The notes under the pieces: generated by a model | Databases searched by the model: none | What the model saw: only the letters and a program-made list of their open reading frames with translations | What the model was told of the DNA's origin: nothing | Program-made: the position numbers and the translations under genes | From: Pseudoduganella flava | GTDB lineage: Bacteria; Pseudomonadota; Gammaproteobacteria; Burkholderiales; Burkholderiaceae_D | Reading direction: 5' to 3' | NCBI RefSeq assembly: GCF_007830495.1 | Contig: NZ_VLKW01000001.1 | Coordinates: forward strand, 310,001 to 374,000 | Length of the DNA: 64,000 nt | Shown here: positions 1 to 9,483 of the stretch, piece by piece | How positions within the stretch are numbered: the stretch's first letter is position 1 | Layout of the letters: every line of letters begins with the position of its first letter

Positions 1-378
1 GAATTGCTGGATCAGGTGCTGCATGAGTGCAGCAGCGCGAAAGTCGTGCCGCGGTCGCTGCGACCTCGGTTTGTCTCCGCAATCAGGCAGTATCGCAGGG
101 CGTTGCCGGAAAACGTGCTTGTCGTCGCTCCCCGTCTGGATTACTGCGTGATGGCTTCCATCATTAATGATGACTGGCGGGAGGTACGCAAGCTCCGGAC
201 TGGCGGCAGCGAGGAGATTACACAGTTGATTATGCGCGAACAATCCCTTCAAGGGCTGCCGAAAGAAATACCGATCTATTTTGATGGTGTAGATAACTCA
301 ATAAGGGAGCATTTGCAGGAATCGGGACTTAACGTGATGGAGGCAGCGGTAGCGGCAGCTGCGCGAACGGATCCCTGA
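1..378 (+). CDS. PilM/GspL-like pilus or T2SS assembly protein, C-terminal part
   Basis: The reading frame is open from the first base, so this is the 3' end (about 125 residues) of a gene that starts outside the window. I recognise no catalytic motif. The identity comes from position: it is followed, with a TGATG stop/start overlap, by a PilN-like protein, and further on by PilO-, PilP- and secretin-like genes. That is the order pilM-N-O-P-Q or gspL-M-C-D. In such systems the protein is a cytoplasmic actin-fold component that binds the N-terminus of PilN and links the ATPase to the inner-membrane platform. It could equally be an MshI-like protein. The role is inferred from context, not from a motif. 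Confidence 0.55.
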   Translation, partial: ELLDQVLHECSSAKVVPRSLRPRFVSAIRQYRRALPENVLVVAPRLDYCVMASIINDDWREVRKLRTGGSEEITQLIMREQSLQGLPKEIPIYFDGVDNSIREHLQESGLNVMEAAVAAAARTDP

Positions 379-908
379 TGCGTGCAACTGATTTGAATTT
401 CGCGCCGCGTGGCTCGCGTCAAAAAGTAGTTGCTCTCCTTGGGCTGGTTGTCATGGCTGTCTGCGCCGGTCTTTCTTATCAGCGTCTGGTCGAGGCAGAG
501 GCTGAACTGCAACGCGCGTCTCAGCAACTTGCGCAGCTGGAGCGTGAGAAGTCCAAGAAAGAGGCTAAGGCCCCACCTGACGCCACCTCAATAAAAAGAG
601 AGCAGGAGGCATCGGCGGTTCTGGCACGGCTGCGTTTTCCGTGGCACGAATTTTTCGGCGCTATCGAGGCCGCTCACACCGAGGATGTTGCACTACTCGA
701 ACTAGATCCGAGTATCGAGAGCAAGTCTGTTCGGATCGTTGGTGAAGGCAAGGATTTCTCTGCCGTGACCGCCTATGTAGAGAGATTGCAGAAGCAGCCT
801 CAGTTTTCCAGAGTTTATCTTGCAAAACACAAGTTACTCACTACTGATTCATCCGGGTCTCTGAGTTTTGAAATCACCGCCGAATGGAGATCCGGCTCCC
901 TGGAGTGA
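378..908 (+). CDS. PilN-like inner-membrane assembly protein
   Basis: The product is 176 aa. The start ATG overlaps the preceding stop. A short cytoplasmic N-terminus with the motif LNFAPRG (residues 6-12) resembles the PilN peptide that binds PilM. One membrane helix follows at about residues 17-35, then a coiled coil rich in Glu, Lys and Gln (about 38-80), then a small alpha/beta periplasmic domain. This layout is typical of PilN/GspL C-terminal families. The stop is followed by a small hairpin (GGCTT-AA-AAGCC, 931-942) and then by the Rhs cassette, so the gene is cut off from its expected partner, the PilO-like gene at 9484. Confidence 0.7.
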   Translation: MRATDLNFAPRGSRQKVVALLGLVVMAVCAGLSYQRLVEAEAELQRASQQLAQLEREKSKKEAKAPPDATSIKREQEASAVLARLRFPWHEFFGAIEAAHTEDVALLELDPSIESKSVRIVGEGKDFSAVTAYVERLQKQPQFSRVYLAKHKLLTTDSSGSLSFEITAEWRSGSLE

Positions 909-981
909 CACCGCACAACGCTGATCGTGTGGCTTAAAAGCCGCAACTTCACGAGGGTGGCGTTAGCTCATCAATAATTCA

Positions 982-1009
982 TTGCCAAAGCTGAATTTCT
1001 CTGTAGAAT
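982..1009 (+). promoter_or_regulatory. sigma70-type promoter of the Rhs cassette
   Basis: TTGCCA (982-987) and TAGAAT (1004-1009) each match their consensus hexamer at five of six positions and are separated by 16 bp. Transcription would begin near 1016, about 57 nt before the chosen start of the SpvB-like gene. The cassette can therefore be expressed independently of the surrounding secretion operon. Confidence 0.6.
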
Positions 1010-1072
1010 CCCCTGTCTATTATGGGCAGTTGCGCCCGTCGATAAGTGTTCACGTCACACAAGGGGAAGACT

Positions 1073-4054
1073 ATGGGGTTCAGCCGCAAGGCGATCGCGC
1101 TGTGCTTGATTATTGCGCAGCTGCCGATGGGGAGCGCGTTAGCGAACATTTACACACCCGGATCGTTTTCGGTGGACGGCGCGGGGAGCGCTAATTACAC
1201 AATCCCCATCGAAGTTCCGCCAGGAACCAATGGAATTGCCCCGAACCTGGCTCTCTCCTACAGCAGCCAGTCGGGTGTCGGTCAACTCGGCAAGGGCTGG
1301 GCTTTGTCTGGTCTTTCAAGCATTACGCGATGCGCACGCACGGTGGCGCAGGACGGTGCACTGGGTGGCGTCAACTTCGATGCCAATGACCGCTTCTGCC
1401 TGGATGGGCAGAGGCTCGTCGTCGTAAACGGTAAGGCTTATGGCGCGGATGGAGCCGAATATCGCACCGAGCGGGAGTCTTTTTCAAAAGTCATGTCATA
1501 TGGAGCGGCCGGCAGCGGTCCTGCTTATTTTAAGGTCTGGACCAAGTCCGGACAGATCGTCGAGTATGGCGCGACCACAGATTCACGCATCGAAGCGCAG
1601 AGTAAGGCGGCTGTCCGGGTCTGGGCGGTGAATCGGATTCAGGACATCAGCACCAATTATCTTACCGTGAGCTATACGGAAGATTCCACCAATGGCGAGT
1701 TTTACCCTGCGCAGATCAGCTATACGGGGAATGTAGCCGCGGCAACAACCCCTTACGCTTCCATAGTATTCGCCTATGAAGATCGTTCTGATCTGGCTCC
1801 GTATTATGTTGCTGGCTCCCTTGTTAATGCGACCAAACGGTTGAGTAAGGTACAGACGAAAGTTGGAACCGGAATCGTAAAGGAATACCGCCTCACGTAT
1901 CTGCCGGATAGCGCTCAACTCCGCTCCCGCCTCACAGCCGTCACCGAATGTGACGCCGCTGGATCTTGCCTGCCTCCGACAAAATTCGCATGGCAGGACG
2001 CTGGCGCTGTGGCGTTCACACCACAATCCTGGTTTGCGTCCGACCGCGCAGCCATGCTGGGCGGGGTTGATAAGATGAATACCGTCTTAACGCTCGATAT
2101 CAACGGCGATGGCAAAATGGATTTCGTGCACCAGAATCACGCCTCTAATTCTAATTTCGACACGCTATCAATTCGGCCCGCAATCTCCACAGGTAACGGC
2201 TTTACGTTCGGCTCCTGGATTGATACTGGGGCTACAGGTGATCTGGTCGCTGCAGACGTTAATGGTGATGGAAAGAGTGACCTCGTAGTCGTAGGTTATG
2301 CATCGTCGTCTGTCGCGATAACGGTTCTCTTGTCGACTGGTGATGGTTTCTCCAAGCTGCCGACGTCTACGCTGGCACTCGCATCTGGTCCAAGTATCAC
2401 CGGCTATGCACCTCGCGTTCACGTCTTGGATATCGACGGTGACGGGCGAGCAGACATAGTGCTTGAGCATGAGGAAGAGGGTTATCCGACCCCCCCGTCT
2501 AAAACATGGTTGGCGATATTGAAATCGACCGGCGTCGGATTTACTAGCACCGGCTGGTCCCAGGTGGCACAGGCTGCTGATGGTGCTGCCTCATTGCAGT
2601 CCGTTGTCACGGCTTTTCCTGCTGATCTTAACGGCGATGGAAAAATGGACATGATTGTCCTGTGGCGCAAGGAATACGTGGACACGAGCAATATCTGGAT
2701 TTTGCCACTCTATTCCGACGGTCAGAAGCTCGTCCCAGGTACATGGAGCGACACCGGTGTCCAATCATGGCAATCCGGGGTGGCGCTAATTCAGATGATG
2801 GTTCCCCTGGATGTAAATGGTGATGGGCTCACTGATATCGTCTTTTATCAAAATAAAGATTCCGCCGCGACTGGGGCACCTTCGCGCTGGCTGTACACGT
2901 TTCTTTCAACAGGAAACGGCTTCATAGCGACGAGCCCTGCCCGTATTGATCAGGTCACCTATCCAGAAGGCATATCAGCAAGCACATTAATCGATACTAT
3001 CGTGCCAACCGACCTGAACAGTGATGGTCGCATCGATCTTGCTGTTTCCCACCTATACACGGATGCGAATTGGGTGAAACGGCTGGCCCTGCAACCGATC
3101 ATCTCGACTGGTGTGGGATACGTCCCGATGAACGTCGTTAGCACGGGAATCGAGTGGGGGACCATCAAAGGCATGGACTACAACAGGGAAGAGCCTGTAA
3201 TGTTGGAAAGAGGACCTGGCCTAGTATATGGCGACTTCAATGGTGACGGAAAAGTTGATATATTGCAACAGCGATTCACCGATTCCGAATCACCGGCTTC
3301 GTTCCTTACATACATTGCCGCCGGCGCGATTGGAGATTTGGTCACGGGTATTGAAACCGGCATAGGTTCGAAAGTCGTACTGTCTTATGCTCCATTGACG
3401 AATAGTTCGGTTTATACGAAGGACAGCGGCGCGAGCGCTGCAGCTTACCCATTGCAGGATCAGCAGTCGGCTATCTATGCCGTGAACTCTTCTGCGGTCA
3501 GCAATGGCAGCGGTAGCTTTTTGACGACCACCTACGCATATGGTGGCATGAAGCGTGACATCACTCGTCAGATGAACCTCGGGATGCGATGGAATTCGGT
3601 GACAGACTCCACTACGGGCATCGTAGAGCGCACCGAGAACCGGCAGGACTGGCCATACGTCGGGATGCCGTCTAAACGTACGAGCAGCACGGGTAGCGTG
3701 ACCTTGAATTCGACCGAAACGACGTACTCATGCACCGATTTCGTCAGCTCGAGCGGCTGCCCGAGTGCTGCTAATAAGCGCTATTTTGCGTTCGCCACCC
3801 AATCGGTCGTCAAGTCTGCGGACTTGAATGGGACGCAATTCCCTACGGTTACCACTACGACTGCTTACGATACTTGGAATGCCGCCACATCGACCTGGTC
3901 AGACTTGGCGGGAATTTTCGGCAATCCGACCGAGATTAAGGTGTCGACCAGCGATGGATTTATCAAGAAAACCACCAACGTCTATAAAAACGACACGGCT
4001 AATTGGTTTATCGGCCGGGTGACGCGAACCACTCAAACCAATACGACTCCTTGA
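1073..4054 (+). CDS. SpvB/FG-GAP repeat protein, N-terminal half of a split Rhs/Tc-type toxin
   Basis: The product is 993 aa from ATG 1073, which has a good ribosome site (AAGGGGAAG) just upstream. An in-frame GTG at 1046 lacks one. A Sec signal peptide ends at about residue 24 (GSALA). It is followed by an SpvB-type domain (SYSSQSGVGQLGKGW near residue 60) and by seven calcium-site-like FG-GAP/VCBS repeats of the form D-[IVLF]-N-G-D-G between about residues 340 and 725. The C-terminus begins a YD-like region but stops at TNTTP. In Tc and Rhs proteins these domains usually lead directly into the Rhs shell in one chain; here a second gene with its own signal peptide takes over 40 bp downstream. 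Probably secreted, forming part of a toxin-encapsulating assembly. Confidence 0.8.
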   Translation: MGFSRKAIALCLIIAQLPMGSALANIYTPGSFSVDGAGSANYTIPIEVPPGTNGIAPNLALSYSSQSGVGQLGKGWALSGLSSITRCARTVAQDGALGGVNFDANDRFCLDGQRLVVVNGKAYGADGAEYRTERESFSKVMSYGAAGSGPAYFKVWTKSGQIVEYGATTDSRIEAQSKAAVRVWAVNRIQDISTNYLTVSYTEDSTNGEFYPAQISYTGNVAAATTPYASIVFAYEDRSDLAPYYVAGSLVNATKRLSKVQTKVGTGIVKEYRLTYLPDSAQLRSRLTAVTECDAAGSCLPPTKFAWQDAGAVAFTPQSWFASDRAAMLGGVDKMNTVLTLDINGDGKMDFVHQNHASNSNFDTLSIRPAISTGNGFTFGSWIDTGATGDLVAADVNGDGKSDLVVVGYASSSVAITVLLSTGDGFSKLPTSTLALASGPSITGYAPRVHVLDIDGDGRADIVLEHEEEGYPTPPSKTWLAILKSTGVGFTSTGWSQVAQAADGAASLQSVVTAFPADLNGDGKMDMIVLWRKEYVDTSNIWILPLYSDGQKLVPGTWSDTGVQSWQSGVALIQMMVPLDVNGDGLTDIVFYQNKDSAATGAPSRWLYTFLSTGNGFIATSPARIDQVTYPEGISASTLIDTIVPTDLNSDGRIDLAVSHLYTDANWVKRLALQPIISTGVGYVPMNVVSTGIEWGTIKGMDYNREEPVMLERGPGLVYGDFNGDGKVDILQQRFTDSESPASFLTYIAAGAIGDLVTGIETGIGSKVVLSYAPLTNSSVYTKDSGASAAAYPLQDQQSAIYAVNSSAVSNGSGSFLTTTYAYGGMKRDITRQMNLGMRWNSVTDSTTGIVERTENRQDWPYVGMPSKRTSSTGSVTLNSTETTYSCTDFVSSSGCPSAANKRYFAFATQSVVKSADLNGTQFPTVTTTTAYDTWNAATSTWSDLAGIFGNPTEIKVSTSDGFIKKTTNVYKNDTANWFIGRVTRTTQTNTTP

Positions 4055-4094
4055 GCGCAGGCTGAAGATAATACAAAAATTGAGAGATCATATA

Positions 4095-7000
4095 ATGTCT
4101 AAATTTTTGCGGAATGACGAGCCGCGTATAGGGGCGTTCTTATCCTTCTCGCGGTCATTGGTACTGCGGATCGCTGGCTGCTGGAAGCAGATGACCATCT
4201 TGTTTGTGGCTCTGTTTGCTGTAATACAAGCCCACGCACAGGTGAATAGTGCGGAATTTGTGTCGCAGTCGGTATCGGCGACAATGTATAGCGGTGAGAA
4301 ATACACGGTGTCGGTAACGATGCGAAATAGCGGTACGTCCACATGGACAGCCGCGAATCAGTATCGGCTGGGTTCCCAGAATCCCATGGACAACCAGACA
4401 TGGGGCCTCGGTCGCGTCGACGTTGCTGCTTCTGTCGCTCCGGGGCAGACTTATACATTCACCTTCACGGTGACGGCTCCGCAAAAAATTGGGACTTACA
4501 ATTTCCAGTGGAAGATGCTGCGCGAAGGAGTGGAGTGGTTCGGCGCGGTTGGAGCAAATGCTGTTGTTAATGTGACTCTGCCACCCCCTGTCAATGGTTC
4601 TTCGTTCGTTTCCCAAAGCGTTCCATCGACAATGACCGCTGGGCGGCAGTACACAGTGTCGGTGCGGATGAAGAATACCGGCAATACTGCGTGGGGTGGA
4701 GAGTACCGCCTTGGTTCCCAGAATCCGATGGATAATAATATTTGGGGAATCGGTAGGGCGCCCATTCAAACTGGCATCCCGGTCCCCGGGCAGGAGTATA
4801 CTTTCAGTTTTACTGTCACGGCCCCGACCACTCCCGGCACCTATAATTTCCAATGGCGGATGGTGCAGGAATATGTGGAATGGTTTGGTGCAACGACCCC
4901 TAATGTTGTGATTACGGTACAAGGGGCTGCAGCCGCGCCTACAGTCAGTGTTCAGCGCACTCCAAGCACGTTAATCGCAGGTTCCGGCTACACCTTGAGC
5001 TGGTCGACAACGAATGCCACCTCGCTTAGTTACGTCTGTACTGCGAGCGGCACAGGATACACCGTTAACAAAACGATGGCGGTCTCCGGCTCGGTGACCG
5101 AGACGGCACTTGCTGCCTGGGTAGGTTACCCGTCTACTTGTACCTGGACTGCGACCGGCGCCGGGGGAACGAAAACCTACACTGAAACCGTCACGACTTC
5201 GAACAGTAGCGCCAATGCTGGTTTCGTCAGCCAGAGTGTGGCAAGTTCTATGACCGGGGGGCAGCAGTATCCGGTATCAATAACCATGTCCAATACCGGG
5301 ACCACGACTTGGCCGGCCAACAGTACGTTCGCACTGGCGAGCCAGAATCCAGCCGGCAACACGACCTGGCTTCCTGCAGGTAAAGTAGTCCTGCCTGCTT
5401 CGGTCGCGCCAGGCCAGCAGTACACATTCAGCTTCAATGTCACCGCTCCCGCCAGCGCTGGAACGTACGGCTTCCAATGGCAGATGCAGAACGGCAGCAC
5501 GTACTTCGGTAACGCATCGACCAACGTGACCGTAGCGGTCAGCGGCGCCACGACGACCACACCTTCCGTCACAGCACCATCCAAAACGCTGACCCGCGTG
5601 CGTGCATTTGAATATGGCGCTGCCACGGGTATGCTGGACAAGGAAATCATCGAGCCGGACAATACTCAATTACGAGTGGAGTCGGCTTATCTGTACGACA
5701 CTTGGGGTAACCAGAAGAGTAGGACGGTCTCATCGCCTGCGACGGGAACCGCGGCGATTGTCGCGCGCACGGAGAACGTCACGTATGACACGCGTGGCCA
5801 ATTCCCCGCCTCGGTGACGAACGCGCTCGACCAGGCTTCTTCGCAGACCTACGATCAACGCTTTGGATCGTTGGCAAGTGTTACTACGCCGAACGCGCAA
5901 AACTCCACTGTCTTGTACGATAGTTTCGGCAGGCGCTCGCTGGTGACCTACGCCGACGGGACCAAGACGCGTTATACCTATGCCTATTGCCAGTCCGCCG
6001 GCGGCGCCACCGCGTGCAGCGGATATGCGAAGTATCTCGTGACTGCTCAGCCCCTGGCATCGGATGGGGCAACTGCGAACGGTCCCTGGACAAAGGCTTA
6101 TTTCGATAGCGAGAATCACGAGGTTCGTACGGAAACCCTCGGGTTCGATGGCTCGTCTGTCATCATCGTCGAAAAAGAATATGACGAGCGCGGCCGCCTG
6201 AAGCGGAGCAGCCTTCCACGTTATGCCTCCCAGACCGTGCAATGGACGAGCTACAGCTATGACGATCTTGGCCGCTTGACACAAAGCGTCAACGCCGAAA
6301 ACGCAACCACGACCTACGATTACAGCGGCCTGACCCGCACGGTGACCAATGCGCTAAACCGAGTCACTACTTACCAGCAGAACATTCTAGGCCAGCTCGT
6401 CAAGACCACGGACGACGCGGCCAAATCGCTGACATACAGCTACGACGCGTTTGGCAATCTCTGGCAGACCCTCGATCCCTTGGGGAACAAGGTATCGAGC
6501 GAATTCGATCTGCTAGGCCGTAAGCGCCGTTCGGTCGATGCCGACATGGGCGATTGGAGCTACGAATATGATGCACTCGGTCAGCTCGTCAAGCAGACTT
6601 CGGCGCGCAAGCACGTAACGTCGTTCATCTATGACAAACTCGGCCGAGTGACCTCACGCAGCGAGCCCGACCTGAAATCGACGTGGGTCTATGACAACTG
6701 CACGAAGGGTGTCGGACTGCTCTGTAGCGCGACTACAGACAATGGCTACGCCATTTCGAAAACCTACGATGCTGTCAGCCGACCCAGCACATCCACCACT
6801 ACCGTGGACGCAGCCTATGCTGCAACTGCTACGTATAACAGCACGAATGGCAGGATCGCGACGCTGACGTATCCGGAGGGTCTCGTCATCAAATACGTGT
6901 ACACGAGTCTCGGCTATCTGCAAGAGATTCGTGACAATGCTACCAACGCGCTGTACTGGCGTGCGGACAGCATGGACGCGATGGGCCATTACACTCAGCA

Positions 7001-8879
7001 GACCTATGGCAACGGCGTCGTAACTCAACAAGTCTATTACCCTGCCACGGGAGCGCTGAAGAACGTGTATGCAGGCGCAGGCAATAGCGTGCAAAACCTG
7101 ACGTTCGAATTCGACAAGATCGGCAATCTAGTAGCCCGCAGTGATGCGAATCAAAGCCTTTCCGAGACGAACCTGTATGACGGGCTCAATCGCCTCAAGC
7201 AGTCGACGATCAACTCCAGTGGCGCCGGTCTGGTGAGTCAGACGTACACATACGACGATATTGGCAATATCAAAACACGGTCCGGGGTGGGCACCTACAC
7301 CTATGGCGCAGTCAACTCGAAGCCACATGCCGTAGCATCCATCGCTCTCGCGGCCGGTGGCTCGCGTTCTTACTCGTATGACGACAACGGGAACCTGACG
7401 ACAGAGACAGAAAAGAATGCTAGTGGCACGGCTGTCGGCACCCGGACTATTAGCTATACCAGCTTTGACATGCCGCTGACGGTAACGAAGTCCAGCGCCA
7501 CCGTTTCGTACCTGTATGGAGCTGACCACCAGCGCGTCAAGCAAACCGGCAGCGCGGGGACTATCGTTTATGTCCATCCGGATCAAGCCGGCGGCACTTT
7601 CTACGAGAAGGAAACGCGGCCTGACGGCACGGTTGAACACCGTCAGTACATCAGCGTGGGCGGTGCGGCAGTAGCTATCGTCAAAAAAGTGGGAACGACT
7701 GTCACCACCCAATATCTGCACCGCGATCATCTCGACTCTGCCGCAGTGGTCACTTCCCAAACGGGAGCAGTGGTGGAGCGTCTATCGTATGAACCGTTCG
7801 GCAAGCGCCGCTTCGTTACCGGGGCGGTCGATTCAGGCAACACGATCACTGGTGTGAATACACGGCGCGGCTTCACGGATCACGAGCATCTGGACAATCT
7901 TGGTCTCATCAACATGAATGGCCGGCTGTATGATCCGTTCATCGGCCGTTTTGTCAGCGCGGACCCGACTGTGCCGGACCCGACCGATCTGCAGTCGATG
8001 AACCGTTATTCGTACACGCGCAACAATCCGCTGAGCATGACGGACCCGACGGGCTTCACTGATTCGCAATCCATGCTTGACTGTGACACGCGTATGCTTC
8101 AGTGCGGCCCCGGTGGAACGCAGCCGATGCCGGTTGTTGAGATTAAGGGAGAAATGGGGAAGGGAGCTTTGCCGACAACAGCGTACGGTGACCGCCTCTC
8201 TCGCACGTATACAGACGGATTTGTAATATCGACGTTCTATCGTAATGATATGAACTCGATGCCTACGGTTACAATGGTTGCGAGCAAGGAGAAGACCACC
8301 TATGATAGGTTCAGTAAATGGGCGCATGTCGGGCTCGGTGTTGCTGGTGCATTCCCCGTTTTGGGCGCAGTCCCCGATGTAGTGGACCTGGGCCTGACTG
8401 CAGTTGAAATTCCGTTTGGCAAATCTACTAAAACTGACTTTGCGTTCGGTGTCGCCGGAATCGTAGCAACGTTGGCGCCAGGACCAGCAGATGCTGCTGC
8501 GGCAGGCGCGAAAATTGGCAGTAGGCTTGCAAGACTCGCGGGTGAGGCCCCGCATCTCGCTCGGTGGAAGCTTGGTCCGAATGATGTTGATTTACGCGGT
8601 ACCGGAAAAGGGGTTCGAGACGCGCTGACTATGGCGTTTGAGAAGACGGGCTTACCGAAATCAGAGTTTGAGGTTACTCGGTGGGCCAAAGATGCTCACG
8701 GGAAATCATTCCCGGCGGAGTGGCGTCACAAAAGTGGGGCTGAGGTTAATGTAGACTGGGCTCACACAAAGAATGGCCCTGATGTGCCACACGTGGGCTT
8801 CCAGACGGGTGGAAAGCGTAATGAGAGTGGTGCCGTCCGTGGTCATATTCTGCTGGATGATGTGCCGTACAATAGGTAA
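4095..8879 (+). CDS. Secreted Rhs protein with NBR1-like Ig domains and C-terminal polymorphic toxin
   Basis: The product is 1594 aa. ATG 4095 gives a long N-terminus before a signal peptide ending QAHA; an internal ATG at 4191 (MTILFVALFAV) is an alternative start. Domains in order: two NBR1-type Ig domains (about 55-160 and 171-275; FVSQSV...NTAW...GTYNFQW...EWFG), another Ig-like domain (about 279-370), a third NBR1-type domain (376-485), a long YD/Rhs repeat region (about 500-1250), and the Rhs core ending NPLSMTDPTGF at residue 1321. The tip after this motif is variable in Rhs toxins. Here it contains a Gly/Ala-rich hydrophobic stretch (about 1405-1470) and a final domain of about 96 residues (from D1499: DLRGTGKG..., EVNVD, HVGFQTGGKR, DDVPYNR). 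From memory this resembles polymorphic toxin type 47, a predicted RNase. The nuclease assignment is inference. Confidence 0.85.
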   Translation: MSKFLRNDEPRIGAFLSFSRSLVLRIAGCWKQMTILFVALFAVIQAHAQVNSAEFVSQSVSATMYSGEKYTVSVTMRNSGTSTWTAANQYRLGSQNPMDNQTWGLGRVDVAASVAPGQTYTFTFTVTAPQKIGTYNFQWKMLREGVEWFGAVGANAVVNVTLPPPVNGSSFVSQSVPSTMTAGRQYTVSVRMKNTGNTAWGGEYRLGSQNPMDNNIWGIGRAPIQTGIPVPGQEYTFSFTVTAPTTPGTYNFQWRMVQEYVEWFGATTPNVVITVQGAAAAPTVSVQRTPSTLIAGSGYTLSWSTTNATSLSYVCTASGTGYTVNKTMAVSGSVTETALAAWVGYPSTCTWTATGAGGTKTYTETVTTSNSSANAGFVSQSVASSMTGGQQYPVSITMSNTGTTTWPANSTFALASQNPAGNTTWLPAGKVVLPASVAPGQQYTFSFNVTAPASAGTYGFQWQMQNGSTYFGNASTNVTVAVSGATTTTPSVTAPSKTLTRVRAFEYGAATGMLDKEIIEPDNTQLRVESAYLYDTWGNQKSRTVSSPATGTAAIVARTENVTYDTRGQFPASVTNALDQASSQTYDQRFGSLASVTTPNAQNSTVLYDSFGRRSLVTYADGTKTRYTYAYCQSAGGATACSGYAKYLVTAQPLASDGATANGPWTKAYFDSENHEVRTETLGFDGSSVIIVEKEYDERGRLKRSSLPRYASQTVQWTSYSYDDLGRLTQSVNAENATTTYDYSGLTRTVTNALNRVTTYQQNILGQLVKTTDDAAKSLTYSYDAFGNLWQTLDPLGNKVSSEFDLLGRKRRSVDADMGDWSYEYDALGQLVKQTSARKHVTSFIYDKLGRVTSRSEPDLKSTWVYDNCTKGVGLLCSATTDNGYAISKTYDAVSRPSTSTTTVDAAYAATATYNSTNGRIATLTYPEGLVIKYVYTSLGYLQEIRDNATNALYWRADSMDAMGHYTQQTYGNGVVTQQVYYPATGALKNVYAGAGNSVQNLTFEFDKIGNLVARSDANQSLSETNLYDGLNRLKQSTINSSGAGLVSQTYTYDDIGNIKTRSGVGTYTYGAVNSKPHAVASIALAAGGSRSYSYDDNGNLTTETEKNASGTAVGTRTISYTSFDMPLTVTKSSATVSYLYGADHQRVKQTGSAGTIVYVHPDQAGGTFYEKETRPDGTVEHRQYISVGGAAVAIVKKVGTTVTTQYLHRDHLDSAAVVTSQTGAVVERLSYEPFGKRRFVTGAVDSGNTITGVNTRRGFTDHEHLDNLGLINMNGRLYDPFIGRFVSADPTVPDPTDLQSMNRYSYTRNNPLSMTDPTGFTDSQSMLDCDTRMLQCGPGGTQPMPVVEIKGEMGKGALPTTAYGDRLSRTYTDGFVISTFYRNDMNSMPTVTMVASKEKTTYDRFSKWAHVGLGVAGAFPVLGAVPDVVDLGLTAVEIPFGKSTKTDFAFGVAGIVATLAPGPADAAAAGAKIGSRLARLAGEAPHLARWKLGPNDVDLRGTGKGVRDALTMAFEKTGLPKSEFEVTRWAKDAHGKSFPAEWRHKSGAEVNVDWAHTKNGPDVPHVGFQTGGKRNESGAVRGHILLDDVPYNR

Positions 8880-8892
8880 CAATGGGTCTCCA

Positions 8893-9306
8893 ATGGAAAA
8901 GGATCGAATTGGATCGTTATTGATGCATCATTGCGACTTTGCTAAAAAGCTAAGTAGTGATGAGAGAAAGCAAATCGTCGCGAGGCTACGCGACAATCTC
9001 GACGTCGATATCGAAGTTGGTAATCCTTGGGATTCTGTCGAGGCTCCGGACGGCGTATATAGGACCGACGGCTGGGCGGTGATTCCCGAATATATTGGGG
9101 AGTCGTCGTGCTTAGTTTTTTCTCCTGGCGCGCGGGAGATATGGAACTTCTCAAGTGGGGGAGCATTGCTCGATTTTTTGAGCAATAGCCCGGCCCTTGA
9201 ATATTACGTCTGCGATTTGGCTTGCTCCTTTTTGCTGTGTTGCAATCACCATGACTATGTGATCGGGTGGGGAAAAGCCCAACAGTGGGTGGCCAATTTA
9301 TCATAG
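8893..9306 (+). CDS. Putative cognate immunity protein of the Rhs toxin
   Basis: The product is 137 aa, acidic and cytoplasmic, with no signal peptide or membrane helix. It starts 13 bp after the Rhs stop codon on the same strand. The upstream reading frame is open further back, but that part overlaps the toxin-coding end, so ATG 8893 (MEKDRIGSLL) was chosen. No family was recognised. It has several Cys and Trp residues and a central segment EGIYR-like/DGVYRTDGWAV. A small orphan gene directly after an Rhs toxin tip is the standard position of an immunity gene. The role is inferred from that position only. Confidence 0.6.
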   Translation: MEKDRIGSLLMHHCDFAKKLSSDERKQIVARLRDNLDVDIEVGNPWDSVEAPDGVYRTDGWAVIPEYIGESSCLVFSPGAREIWNFSSGGALLDFLSNSPALEYYVCDLACSFLLCCNHHDYVIGWGKAQQWVANLS

Positions 9307-9483
9307 GGCCATAGTTGACTGTACGGCGGTAAGTGCCTGGCGTATCTGCCGCTGTCTTGTACGTTTATGCCGCATTGTTTATTGTCCAATGATTGGGTTG
9401 GTGGTCACTTGGTAAATTTCATACGAACGGTGCTTGGAGCGGGGTGTTTTGGTGGACCCTGGGGGCGAGGTCAGATTATTTGG
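9307..9483 (+). other. Junction between Rhs cassette and pilO-like gene
   Basis: These 177 bp are A+T-rich and contain no convincing gene. Two overlapping open frames run through it into the next gene: one continues the PilO-like frame upstream from ATG 9367, the other starts at 9393. Neither has a ribosome site. It may be scar sequence left at the right end of the inserted cassette. Confidence 0.4.

Noticed and set aside
1046..1072. Upstream GTG start for the SpvB-like protein
   Set aside because: It has no ribosome site and would add nine polar residues in front of a complete signal peptide.
982..1194. Open frame of 70 codons at the start of the Rhs cassette
   Set aside because: It overlaps the SpvB signal peptide in another frame and starts inside the -35 box of the cassette promoter.
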